From Gordonibacter sp. 28C (GTDB lineage Bacteria; Actinomycetota; Coriobacteriia; Coriobacteriales; Eggerthellaceae): DNA of 64,000 nucleotides. How positions within the stretch are numbered: position 1 is the stretch's first letter; each line of letters opens with the position of its first letter. The DNA is taken from contig NZ_PPTR01000003.1 in NCBI RefSeq assembly GCF_003339845.1, positions 124,001 to 188,000 of the forward strand. The letters are read 5' to 3'. Under the pieces are notes generated by a model. That model did not search any database. It saw nothing but the letters and a program-made list of their open reading frames with translations, and had not been told where the DNA came from. Of this stretch, positions 1-7,580 are shown piece by piece. The translations under genes were made by a program, and so were the position numbers.

Positions 1-379
1 CGAACGGCACCGTCGTCTCGAACGAGTCGATCTGCCGCCCGTAGGCGTTGCGGCGGATGCGCGCGTCCATGAGCGCGAGCGGCTCCTGGTCGGGGCGCGC
101 GCCCTCGATGTCGCGCGCCATGAGGATGGCGCCGGCGCACGTGCCGAACACGGCCATACCGCCCGCGTGCGCGTCGCGCAACGGCCCGTACAGCCCGTGG
201 ATGGCAAGCAGCTTCGCGATGGCCGTGGACTCGCCTCCCGGGATCACCAAACCGTCGAGCCCTTCGAGCTCGTCCGGCCAGCGCACGAGGCGCGTGTCCG
301 CCCCCAGCCCGTCGAGCATCCGCCGATGCTCGCGGAAGGCGCCCTGCAAGGCCAGGACGCCGATGCGCTTCGCCGACAT
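1..379 (-). CDS. pdxT: PLP synthase glutaminase subunit PdxT (partial, cut by left edge)
   Basis: Glutaminase subunit of the DXP-independent pyridoxal 5'-phosphate synthase; it hydrolyses glutamine and passes ammonia to PdxS. Starting from the ATG at 379, which has an AGGAGGGG ribosome site just upstream, the protein opens MSAKRIGVLALQGAF and carries the class I amidotransferase signatures: PGGES near residues 48-51 and the nucleophile Cys81 in FGTCAGAIL. The His/Glu part of the triad lies beyond the window edge. It follows pdxS by 10 bp on the same strand, so the two are co-transcribed. Identification is firm; only about the first 126 codons are visible. Confidence 0.93.
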   Translation of the reverse strand, partial: MSAKRIGVLALQGAFREHRRMLDGLGADTRLVRWPDELEGLDGLVIPGGESTAIAKLLAIHGLYGPLRDAHAGGMAVFGTCAGAILMARDIEGARPDQEPLALMDARIRRNAYGRQIDSFETTVPF

Positions 380-389
380 GAAGCCCCTC

Positions 390-1280
390 CTACCAGCCGC
401 GAGCAGCCATGAGCTCGTTCTCGGGGATGTCCGAGATCTCGATGCCCACCATGGCCTCGCCCAGGTTGCGCGAGACGCGGGCGATGGTGTCGGGGTCGTC
501 GTAGTTCGTCGTGGCCTCCACGATGGCGCGAGCGCGCTTGGCCGGGTCGCCCGACTTGAAGATGCCGCTGCCCACGAACACGCCGTCGCAGCCCAGCTGC
601 ATCATGAGCGCCGCGTCGGCGGGCGTGGCGATGCCGCCGGCCGAGAAGTTCACCACGGGAAGGCACCCGTGCTCGGCCACCCACTTCACCAGCTCGTAGG
701 GCGCCTGCAGGTCCTTCGCGGCCGTGAACAGCTGCTCGTCGCGCAGGCCCTTGATGCGGGCGATGTCGGTGGTCACGGTGCGCATGTGGCGCACGGCCTC
801 CACCACGTTGCCCGTGCCCGGCTCGCCCTTCGTGCGGATCATGGCCGCCCCCTCGGCGATGCGGCGCAGGGCCTCGCCCAGGTTGCGCGCGCCGCACACG
901 AACGGCACGTCGAAGTCCCACTTGTTCACGTGGTACTCGTCGTCGGCCGGCGTGAGCACCTCGCTCTCGTCGATGAAGTCCACGCCCAGGCTCTGCAGCA
1001 CCTGCGCCTCCACGAAATGCCCGATGCGGCACTTCGCCATGACGGGGATGGACACGGCCTCCACGATGCTCTCGATCATGGTGGGGTCGCTCATGCGGGC
1101 CACGCCGCCGTGCGCGCGGATGTCGGCGGGAACGCGCTCGAGCGCCATGACGGCCACAGCTCCCGCGTCCTCGGCGATCTTCGCCTGCTCGGGGTTCACG
1201 ACGTCCATGATGACGCCGCCCTTCATCATCTCGGCGAAGCCGGTCTTCACCTTCAGCGTGCCGCTTTCCTGCTCGGTCAT
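390..1280 (-). CDS. pdxS: PLP synthase lyase subunit PdxS
   Basis: Synthase subunit of the PdxS/PdxT complex, making pyridoxal 5'-phosphate from ribose 5-phosphate, glyceraldehyde 3-phosphate and ammonia. The 296-residue product matches the usual length of about 294. It shows the conserved [16 protein letters not shown] opening, the [13 protein letters not shown] active-site Lys region, [12 protein letters not shown], and the [14 protein letters not shown] lysine/phosphate-binding segment. The ATG at 1280 was chosen because an AGGAGGAAG ribosome site precedes it; an in-frame extension to 1361 would add a non-conserved N-terminus. It is followed directly by pdxT. Confidence 0.97.
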   Translation of the reverse strand: MTEQESGTLKVKTGFAEMMKGGVIMDVVNPEQAKIAEDAGAVAVMALERVPADIRAHGGVARMSDPTMIESIVEAVSIPVMAKCRIGHFVEAQVLQSLGVDFIDESEVLTPADDEYHVNKWDFDVPFVCGARNLGEALRRIAEGAAMIRTKGEPGTGNVVEAVRHMRTVTTDIARIKGLRDEQLFTAAKDLQAPYELVKWVAEHGCLPVVNFSAGGIATPADAALMMQLGCDGVFVGSGIFKSGDPAKRARAIVEATTNYDDPDTIARVSRNLGEAMVGIEISDIPENELMAARGW

Positions 1281-1434
1281 GCTTCCTCCTGGTTCCGTGG
1301 ATGGTCCTGCGTGCAGCGCGGCCGCCCGGTTGAGGCCGGACGGCCGCGAGTGCTTGCACAAGATATGATACCCGAAAAGGCAGCGCCGAGCAGCCCGGAA
1401 ACGAGCACGCGACGGGCGCGCCCGTGGCCGATCG

Positions 1435-1725
1435 CTACAGCAGAAAGCGGTTCGGGTTGCCGATGCGCTGCTCTCCGGCGGGCGCGTCGGCGATGTTCGG
1501 GCCGTTCTCCAAGAAGTGCTCGCAGAAGCGGCACACCTCCTTCACGGCCGCGTCGTAGTACCGCTCGGGGTTGAGCAGCACGGCGAAATCCGTGGCCACC
1601 ACGTGCGTCGAACGCTCGCAGGCGGCGTAGTGGCAGTCGGCCGGGCACGGCTCGCCAGGCGTGTTGTGCGGGCAGCGCGACATCATCTCGTCGTCGCAGC
1701 CGCGCCTCTCCCAACAGTTCGCCAT
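1435..1725 (-). CDS. Small Cys-rich hypothetical protein
   Basis: A 96-residue protein that I cannot assign to a named family. It has nine cysteines: Cys4, then a run including [22 protein letters not shown] and VCRFCEHF. The pattern could bind a metal or an Fe-S cluster, but that is inference. It lies 15 bp downstream of the NifU-domain gene on the same strand, so the two are probably co-transcribed, which fits a metal-related role. There are no membrane segments or signal peptide. It starts at the ATG at 1725. Confidence 0.7.
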   Translation of the reverse strand: MANCWERRGCDDEMMSRCPHNTPGEPCPADCHYAACERSTHVVATDFAVLLNPERYYDAAVKEVCRFCEHFLENGPNIADAPAGEQRIGNPNRFLL

Positions 1726-1740
1726 GACCCCGACCCTCGC

Positions 1741-1977
1741 TTAAGCCTCGTGCGCGGGAACGACCTTCGTCACGCCGGGCACGCGCTCCTTCAGGATGCG
1801 CTCAACGCCGTTGGCCAGCGTCATCTCGGACATCGGGCAGCCCTTGCAGGCGCCCTGCAGCTCCACCGAGACCACGCCGTCGGCGTCCACGTCGACCAGC
1901 TTCACATCGCCGCCGTCGGCCTGCAGGCTCGGACGGATGAGCTCCAGCACGGCAGCGACATCGGTTTTCTCCACCAT
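1741..1977 (-). CDS. NifU C-terminal-domain Fe-S scaffold protein
   Basis: A 78-residue stand-alone NifU-like domain (Nfu type). The family binds a labile [4Fe-4S] cluster at a CxxC motif, usually bridging a dimer, and passes it to target enzymes. The motif is visible as CKGCPMS around residues 41-47, after the conserved LRPxLxxDGGDVKLVDV-type segment (IRPSLQADGGDVKLVDVD). There is no N-terminal IscU-like or central domain, so this is the short Nfu form. An AAGGAG-like ribosome site lies just upstream. The abundance of Fe-S and molybdo-enzymes in the window fits this function. Confidence 0.92.
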   Translation of the reverse strand: MVEKTDVAAVLELIRPSLQADGGDVKLVDVDADGVVSVELQGACKGCPMSEMTLANGVERILKERVPGVTKVVPAHEA

Positions 1978-2107
1978 TGATATCTCCTTCGTCGAAATGA
2001 TGTGTCTTGGGTGCCGATTCTACCATAGCGCGGCACCGAAGCCGCGCACGCCCACAAATTGCACGCGCGCGGCGCGGCGCGCGGTCGCCGCGCGGGAGGA
2101 CCCGGCG

Positions 2108-3607
2108 CTACGCCACCGGCTTCCAGTCCCGGCCGATGATGACCAGCACGTCGGATTCGTACTCGTAGTAGCCCGCGCCCACGATCGTGCGGCCCGTGCC
2201 GAGCGCCGCCACCACCTCGTCGGCCTGCGCCTCGTGCTCGGCGCCGTCGTAGACGACGAGCGTCTCGGGGAACTCGGCGCTGTCGGCGTTGCCCGTGCCG
2301 GACACGACGAAGCCCTCCGCGCTCAGCAGCTCGCCCACCTGGGCCGCGCCTCCGGTGATGCCCGCGCCGTTGCGCACCTCCACCTTGAAGCCGCCCCGGT
2401 CGACCTGCGGATGGGCGGCCTCGTCCACCACGGGCGGCTGGCCTTTGTCGACCAGCCCCATCATCTCCGTCCACGCATCGCTCGACGACACGTAGTAGCG
2501 CACGTCGTCGCGCGTGGTCTCGTAGCCGGGCACGAGCGCCCCTTGCACCGCCGAGGCGTCGAGGCCGCCCAGCGCGCCGGCGAGCTTGATGGCGTCCAAA
2601 GCCGACACGTCGGTGCCGAAGTCTCCCCCCACGGCGTCCAGCAGCGAGGCGAAGGACAGCGCCCCGGTATCCTCCAGCATGCGCGCGGCGAGCGACGCCA
2701 GGAACGCGCGCTGGTTCTTGGCCTGGTCGTCGATGCCGTTCGTGAAGTTCTGGGCGCGCAGGAAGGTGACGGCCGCCGCCCCGTCGAGCGTCTGCACGCC
2801 CGGGGCGAGGTAGGTGTCGCCCGCCGCAGGGTCGTCCACCTCCTGCTCGACGTTCACCTCGATGCCGCCCAGGCGGTCCACGAGATCGGCGATGCCGGCC
2901 GCGTCGGTCTTCACGTAGTGGGCTATGTCCACGCCCGCGAACCCGGCCACGGCCGTCACGAGCGCCGCGTCGCCTTGGGCGGCGGCCTCGCGCAGGGGGT
3001 GCATCTTGCCGTCCTTGAGCGCCACCCGCAGGTTGGCGGGTATCGAGACGAGCGTGACCGCGCGCGACCCCTCGTCCACGCGCGCGAGCACGAGCGCGTC
3101 GGGGCCCTCCTCTTCCTGGGCGGCCGACGCCGCCCCCAGGTCGGCGGCCAAGAGCGCGTACCAGGCGCCCGCCTCCTTCGGCGCGGTCAGCGCGGTCTTC
3201 GCGTCGGAGTCGCCCAAGCCCATCTTCCCGTCCACCGAGCCGAAGAACGTGGCCAGCCCCACGCCGCCGGCGATGGCGGCCACCGCCACCACGGCGACGG
3301 CGAGCACGACGATGCGGCGTATGCGCGCCCTGCGCTGTATCTCCTGCGTGAACTCGCGGCGCCCCACGCGGCGGCTGTAATCCGACGAACTTTCGCGGGT
3401 GGCCGTGGAGGGCAGCAGCGTGTCCACGACGCCGCGCGCGGCGCGCTTCTTCTTGCGCGTGCTGGAGAATCCCACGGCGTCGGCGTTCATGCGCGCGGAC
3501 GCCGGGCGGATGCGCCGCGGCACGTGCGTTCCGAGCGTCGCCGACCTCATGCGATGGGACGTGAGTTTCGATTGGGTTGCGGTGAACCCCTTTTTCCGGC
3601 CGAACAT
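2108..3607 (-). CDS. LytR-CpsA-Psr (LCP) family glycopolymer transferase with LytR C-terminal domain
   Basis: A 499-residue membrane-anchored protein. A long basic cytoplasmic N-terminus (about 90 residues) leads to one transmembrane helix (IVVLAVAVVAVAAIAGGVG). An extracellular LCP domain follows (GPDALVLARVDEGSRAVTLVSIP..., with Arg/Asp-rich conserved blocks), then a C-terminal LytR_C domain (VEVRNGAGITGGAAQVGELL to VIIGRDW). LCP enzymes attach undecaprenyl-linked glycopolymers to peptidoglycan. The gene ends 130 bp from the nifU-type gene. It starts 16 bp after murA ends on the same strand, so the two probably form a cell-envelope operon. The ATG at 3607 is the first in frame; shorter starts inside the basic tail cannot be excluded. 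Confidence 0.85.
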   Translation of the reverse strand: MFGRKKGFTATQSKLTSHRMRSATLGTHVPRRIRPASARMNADAVGFSSTRKKKRAARGVVDTLLPSTATRESSSDYSRRVGRREFTQEIQRRARIRRIVVLAVAVVAVAAIAGGVGLATFFGSVDGKMGLGDSDAKTALTAPKEAGAWYALLAADLGAASAAQEEEGPDALVLARVDEGSRAVTLVSIPANLRVALKDGKMHPLREAAAQGDAALVTAVAGFAGVDIAHYVKTDAAGIADLVDRLGGIEVNVEQEVDDPAAGDTYLAPGVQTLDGAAAVTFLRAQNFTNGIDDQAKNQRAFLASLAARMLEDTGALSFASLLDAVGGDFGTDVSALDAIKLAGALGGLDASAVQGALVPGYETTRDDVRYYVSSSDAWTEMMGLVDKGQPPVVDEAAHPQVDRGGFKVEVRNGAGITGGAAQVGELLSAEGFVVSGTGNADSAEFPETLVVYDGAEHEAQADEVVAALGTGRTIVGAGYYEYESDVLVIIGRDWKPVA

Positions 3608-3622
3608 GGGCGCCCTACCCCG

Positions 3623-4912
3623 CTAGCACGCGGGCAGCGCGTCGTCCGTCGCGGCGCGCACGACGTCGGCGCCGAGCGCGGAGAGCTTGCCCACGTAGTT
3701 CTCGTAGCCGCGGTCGATGTGCGCGATGTTGTGCACGCGCGTCTCGCCCTCCGCCGACACGCCCGCCAGCACGAGCGCCGCGCCGGCGCGCAGGTCGGTG
3801 GACGACACGTCGGCGCCCTGCAGGCCGTCCACGCCGCGCACGAGGGCGTGATGGTCCTCGATGACGATGTCGGCGCCCATGCGCATGAGCTCGCTGGCGA
3901 ACATGAAGCGGTTCTCGAACACGTTCTCCGTGATGACCGACGTGCCCTCGGCGCGCGCCGCCAGCAGCATGAACTGAGCCTGCAAGTCGGTCGGGAAGCC
4001 GGGGTGCGGCAGCGTCTGCAGGTCGATGGGGGCGAGCGGCCCTTCGCGGCGCACGGTGATCCAGTCCAGGCCCACTTCGACGTCGCAGCCCATGGCCTCC
4101 AGCTTCATGAGCGCCATGCGCAGGTAGGCGGGGTCGATGCCGCGCACCGTCACCGGGCCGCCCATGAGCGCGCCGCCGGTGAGGAACGTGCCGGCCTCTA
4201 TGCGGTCTCCCACCGTGGTGTGCTCGCAGGGGTGCATCGCCTCGAGCGGCACGCCCTCCACCTCGATGAGCGACGAGCCGCCGCCGCTCACGCGCGCGCC
4301 CATGGCGTTGAGCATGTTCGCGAGATCGACGATCTCGGGCTCGCGCGCCGCGTTCTCGACGGTGGTGGTGCCCTCGGCCGTCACGGCCGCCATGAGCAGG
4401 TTCTCGGTGGCGCCCACGCTGGGGAAGTCGAGCACCACGTGGCCGCCGGTCAGCCCGTGCGGCGTCGTGGCCTCCAGAAAGCCGTGGTCGACCACGAACT
4501 CCACTCCCAGGGCCTCCAGCCCCACCAGGTGCATGTCGATCTTGCGGGCGCCTATCTGGCAGCCGCCGGGCATGGCCACGCGCGCCTGGCCGAACCGTCC
4601 GATGAGCGGGCCGAGCACGGCGATGCTCGCGCGCATCTTCGACACCAGCTCGTAAGGGGTCTCCCACTTGTCCACGGGCTCGGTGTCCACGACGAGCGTG
4701 TGCCCCTCGCGCTTCACGCGGGCGTTCAGGCAGCGCAGCACCTCGGCCATGATGGTGATGTCCGAGATGAGCGGAACGTTGTGGAGGGCGGTGGTGCCGC
4801 GCCCCAGCAGGGCGGCGGCCATGAGCTTGAGCGCCGAGTTCTTCGCGCCCGAGACGGGCACCTCGCCGGCCAGCACGCCCGTGCCCTGCACGATGATGAT
4901 TTCTTCAGCCAT
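3623..4912 (-). CDS. murA: UDP-N-acetylglucosamine 1-carboxyvinyltransferase MurA
   Basis: Catalyses the first committed step of peptidoglycan synthesis, adding enolpyruvate from PEP to UDP-GlcNAc in the cytoplasm. The 429-residue product has SGAKNSALK (substrate Lys/Asn pair, residues 21-29), the flexible-loop active-site Cys in MPGGCQIGARKIDMH (the fosfomycin-sensitive form, not Asp), and the PHPGFPTDLQAQF signature. I chose the ATG at 4912 (MAEEIIIVQG) because it has an AAGGA site upstream. An in-frame start at 4951 would add 13 basic residues outside the family consensus. A TATAAT -10 lies about 90 bp upstream. Confidence 0.96.
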   Translation of the reverse strand: MAEEIIIVQGTGVLAGEVPVSGAKNSALKLMAAALLGRGTTALHNVPLISDITIMAEVLRCLNARVKREGHTLVVDTEPVDKWETPYELVSKMRASIAVLGPLIGRFGQARVAMPGGCQIGARKIDMHLVGLEALGVEFVVDHGFLEATTPHGLTGGHVVLDFPSVGATENLLMAAVTAEGTTTVENAAREPEIVDLANMLNAMGARVSGGGSSLIEVEGVPLEAMHPCEHTTVGDRIEAGTFLTGGALMGGPVTVRGIDPAYLRMALMKLEAMGCDVEVGLDWITVRREGPLAPIDLQTLPHPGFPTDLQAQFMLLAARAEGTSVITENVFENRFMFASELMRMGADIVIEDHHALVRGVDGLQGADVSSTDLRAGAALVLAGVSAEGETRVHNIAHIDRGYENYVGKLSALGADVVRAATDDALPAC

Positions 4913-5003
4913 GGGTATCCTTCGCGCCCGAACACGCGGCCGGGCATTCACTCGTCTATCGTCGCGCGCCGCCCTCGCGGCGCGGCAGTCTCGTCATCCG
5001 TCC

Positions 5004-5009
5004 ATTATA
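5004..5009 (-). promoter_or_regulatory. Candidate -10 element upstream of murA
   Basis: Perfect TATAAT on the minus strand, 92 bp before the murA start and just after the hairpin at 5016-5040. At 17-bp spacing the -35 is poor (GCTTCG), so the promoter is only a candidate. The rest of 4913-5147 contains no convincing gene. Confidence 0.35.
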
Positions 5010-5015
5010 GGAACC

Positions 5016-5040
5016 GAAGGCCCGCGCGAAGCGGGCCTTC
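5016..5040 (-). terminator. Perfect 10-bp hairpin between tsf and murA
   Basis: GAAGGCCCGC and GCGGGCCTTC arms around a 5-nt loop. On the minus strand the stem is followed by GGTTCCTATAAT, so the U-tract is weak. It lies about 260 bp after tsf and immediately before the candidate murA -10. It probably insulates murA from rpsB-tsf transcription. Confidence 0.5.
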
Positions 5041-5147
5041 ACAACGAAAGCAGAAGGAGGGAACGGCGGGGAGAGCCCGTACAGCGCTCTCCAGAGCGCC
5101 GTTCGCGCGGAGCGCGAAAACAACCGCCTAGGTTGGCGCTAGTAAGA

Positions 5148-5295
5148 CAGCGAGAAGCCCCCTCGTGCCGATAATCGGCCCGTCTCGCGGCCGAGCGTGC
5201 TTTGGCACGCGAGGGCAAGCGAGAAAGGGCCGAGGATCGGTGCGAGGGGGCTTCGCAGCGTCGAGCAGTTCCGCCGGCCGTCAGGACGGCGGAAC
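5148..5295 (-). repeat. 148-bp two-hairpin structured repeat, copy 1 (directly after tsf)
   Basis: Read on the minus strand from the tsf stop, a first hairpin (GTTCCGCC...GGCGGAAC) is followed by the shared spacer GCTCGACGCTGC. Then comes a long second hairpin whose outer arms are GAAGCCCCCTCG and CGAGGGGGCTTC, with an inner GCGTGCCAAAGCACGC hairpin, ending GCTTCTCGCTG. A second copy of exactly the same length lies after hisB (24678-24825). Its outer stem is different in sequence but equally paired, which points to selection on, or copying of, structure. It could serve as a 3'-end stabiliser, a terminator or a small mobile element. Confidence 0.75.
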
Positions 5296-5299
5296 GTAT

Positions 5300-6160
5300 C
5301 TATTCGCCAAGCACGAAGCGCTTGAAGTCGACGATCTTGATCTCGCCGCCCAGGTTCTTGGCGACCTCGGCCGTGTACTCGGCCACGGTCTGGTCCGGGT
5401 TCTTCACGTAGGCCTGCTCGGTGAGGGTGCTCTCCTTGAAGAACTTCTCCAAGCGGCCCACGGCCATCTTCTCCTGGATGGCCTCGGGCTTGCCGGACTC
5501 GGCGGCCTGAGCCATGTAGATGGACTTCTCATGCTCGACGATGGCCGGATCCACGGAGTCGCGGGTCGCGGCGACCGGAGCGGCGGCGGCCACCTGCATG
5601 GCCACGTCGCGGCCGTACTGCTTGAAGCCGTCGGACGCGGGGTCGACGCCCTCCACGTCGAACTGCACGAGCACGCCGATCTTGCCGCCGCCGTGGATGT
5701 AGGACGACACGGCGCCGCCCTCCACCACCGCGAAGCGGGCGAGCTGGATGTTCTCGCCGAGCGTGTGGATGGCGTCGGTGACCACGGCCTCCACCGTCTC
5801 GCCCTCGGCGTCGGCGGCCTTGAGCGCGTCGAGGTCGGCCGGCTTGGCGGCCATCGCGGCGTTCGCGATCTTCTCGGCGTAGGCCTTGAACTTGTCGTTC
5901 ATGCCCACGAAATCGGTCTCGCAGTTCAGCTCGACGACGGCGCCCGTCTTGGCGTCGTCCGAGACGATGGCCATGACCGTGCCCTCGTTGGTGGCGCGGC
6001 CGGCCTTCTTGGCGACGGCGGCCAGACCGCGGGTGCGCAGCACGTCGACGGCCTTGTCCAGGTCGCCCTCGGCCTCGACGAGCGCCTTCTTGCACTCCAT
6101 CATGCCGGCGCCGGTCATCTCGCGGAGCTCCTTGACCATGGATGCGGTGATGTCAGCCAC
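5300..6160 (-). CDS. tsf: Translation elongation factor Ts
   Basis: Guanine-nucleotide exchange factor for EF-Tu. The 286-residue product has the N-terminal UBA-like domain with VKELREMTGAGMMECKKAL, followed by the two core dimerisation subdomains (VVELNCETDFVG). It begins at a GTG (6160) preceded by AAAGGATCAAC; no better ATG exists. It lies 138 bp downstream of rpsB in the usual rpsB-tsf order. The stop codon is followed within 5 bp by the 148-bp structured repeat. Confidence 0.97.
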   Translation of the reverse strand: MADITASMVKELREMTGAGMMECKKALVEAEGDLDKAVDVLRTRGLAAVAKKAGRATNEGTVMAIVSDDAKTGAVVELNCETDFVGMNDKFKAYAEKIANAAMAAKPADLDALKAADAEGETVEAVVTDAIHTLGENIQLARFAVVEGGAVSSYIHGGGKIGVLVQFDVEGVDPASDGFKQYGRDVAMQVAAAAPVAATRDSVDPAIVEHEKSIYMAQAAESGKPEAIQEKMAVGRLEKFFKESTLTEQAYVKNPDQTVAEYTAEVAKNLGGEIKIVDFKRFVLGE

Positions 6161-6298
6161 GTTGATCCTTTCTCTCTACGGCGCCGCGCGGCGGCACCGG
6201 GTGGAAACGCCCTCAGGCCGAACCGGGATGAGGGCGCGTCTCTTGCGTTCAAAAATCCTGCGGGTCGCGACGGCGAAGCGCAGGTTCGCCTCAGCAGC

Positions 6299-7099
6299 CT
6301 ATTCGGCGGCGGGAGCGGGGGCAGCCTCGGCAACCGGGGCGGCGGCGGGAGCGGCCTCGGGGGCCGGAGCAGCGGCCTCGGGGGCGGCCGGGGCGGCGAT
6401 CTCGGCGGCCGTCACCGGCACGCCCACGCCCGCGGTCACGGCATCGGCCACGAAGTCGGCCAGCAGGCGCACGGAGCGGATGGCGTCGTCGTTCGCGGGG
6501 ATGCCGAAATCGACGTCGTCCGGATCGCAGTTCGTGTCGAGCGTGCCCACGACGGGGATGTTCAGGCGGCGGGCCTCATGGATGGCGATGGCCTCGCGGT
6601 TCGTGTCGATGACGAAGATGGCGTCCGGCGTGCGCTTCATGTTGCGGATGCCGTTGAGGTTCGTCTGCAGCTTGCCCAGCTCCTTGCGCAGCAGGATCTG
6701 CTCCTTCTTCGGCAGCACCGCCATGCGGCCGTCGGCCTCCATGGCCTCCAGCTCTTCCATGCGGGTCACACGGGAGCGGATGGTGACGAAGTTGGTGAGC
6801 ATGCCGCCGAGCCAGCGGGCGTTCACGTAGGGCATGCCGCACTTGTTGGCGGCGTCGGCCACGGCCTCCTGGGCCTGCTTCTTCGTGCCCACGAACAGCA
6901 CGGTGCCGCCCTTGCGGGCGATCTCGGACACGAACGTGTAGGCCGCGTCCAAGCCGTAGAGCGTCTGCTTGAGGTCGATGATGTAGATGTCGCCGCGGCT
7001 GCCGAAGATGTAGGGCTTCATCTTGGGGTTCCAACGGCGCGTCTGATGGCCGAAGTGGCTGCCCGCGTCGAGCAGCGTCTGAATGCTGACTTTCGTCAT
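6299..7099 (-). CDS. rpsB: 30S ribosomal protein S2
   Basis: Small-subunit protein S2. It has the family opening TLLDAGSHFGHQTRRWNPKMKPYIFG, then IDLKQT and VGTKKQAQ, and the VDTNREAIAIHEARRLNIPVVGTLDTNCDPD block. At 266 residues it is longer than many S2 proteins because of a C-terminal tail of about 35 residues made almost only of Ala, Pro and Glu. Such low-complexity tails are common in actinobacterial S2 but have no assigned role. The ATG at 7099 (MTKVSIQ) is preferred, with GGAGAG upstream; an ATG four codons earlier is possible. Confidence 0.97.
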   Translation of the reverse strand: MTKVSIQTLLDAGSHFGHQTRRWNPKMKPYIFGSRGDIYIIDLKQTLYGLDAAYTFVSEIARKGGTVLFVGTKKQAQEAVADAANKCGMPYVNARWLGGMLTNFVTIRSRVTRMEELEAMEADGRMAVLPKKEQILLRKELGKLQTNLNGIRNMKRTPDAIFVIDTNREAIAIHEARRLNIPVVGTLDTNCDPDDVDFGIPANDDAIRSVRLLADFVADAVTAGVGVPVTAAEIAAPAAPEAAAPAPEAAPAAAPVAEAAPAPAAE

Positions 7100-7213
7100 T
7101 GCTCTCTCCATTCGTTAGTCCTCTGCCCGCGGTCATCCCCGGTGTCCGCAGCCTTTTTCGGTTGGCCACTGGCGGAACGGGTCGCACGAGCATGTGTAAT
7201 TAGAAACTGTTGA

Positions 7214-7241
7214 ATCTTACCACAGCGCCCCTCGATTGCAA
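7214..7241 (-). promoter_or_regulatory. rpsB: Candidate promoter of rpsB-tsf
   Basis: On the minus strand, TTGCAA (7236-7241) and TAAGAT (7214-7219) are separated by 16 bp, giving a leader of about 105 nt before rpsB. Both hexamers are near-consensus for the housekeeping sigma factor, and the position suits a ribosomal protein operon. Confidence 0.45.
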
Positions 7242-7580
7242 CCCCTCGCGCGCTCCGCCGTGGAAAAACCGCACTTGCCGCCGCAGCGCGCCGAACGCCG
7301 CTAGCATGTCGCCGCGCCGGCCATGTGCGGCGACGGCAAGCGCTTTCTGCACTTTTTTTGCCGGAATGCTGCGTATTCGAGGCGCCTTCGAGCCCGAAGG
7401 CGCGCCCCGGCGAATGCCGACCTGCGAAAACGCATGGAGCGAAGCGAGGGAGCGCCGCGCGCCGTACCCTCAACGCAACATTGCGATGAAAAGCGTGCGT
7501 TTCGAAGCCCCTCCTCCCGTCGCCAAGCCGGAAGCGACGCGGGGCCCGCATCGCCCGCTCGCGGTCAAAAGGCACGCGGC
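7242..7580. other. Gene-free intergenic stretch between the ABC exporter and the rpsB promoter
   Basis: No convincing gene on either strand. The only clear structure is a GC-rich inverted repeat at about 7382-7402 (GCGCCTTCG / CGAAGGCGC), 180 bp downstream of the ABC exporter stop. It lacks a T-tract on either strand and may be a weak or Rho-assisted transcript end. Confidence 0.4.

Noticed and set aside
1796-5131. Plus-strand open frame of more than 1100 codons across nifU, LCP and murA
   Set aside because: It is antisense to three clear genes and its product is a His/Arg/Ala/Val-rich low-complexity chain. Such frames are expected opposite high-G+C genes.
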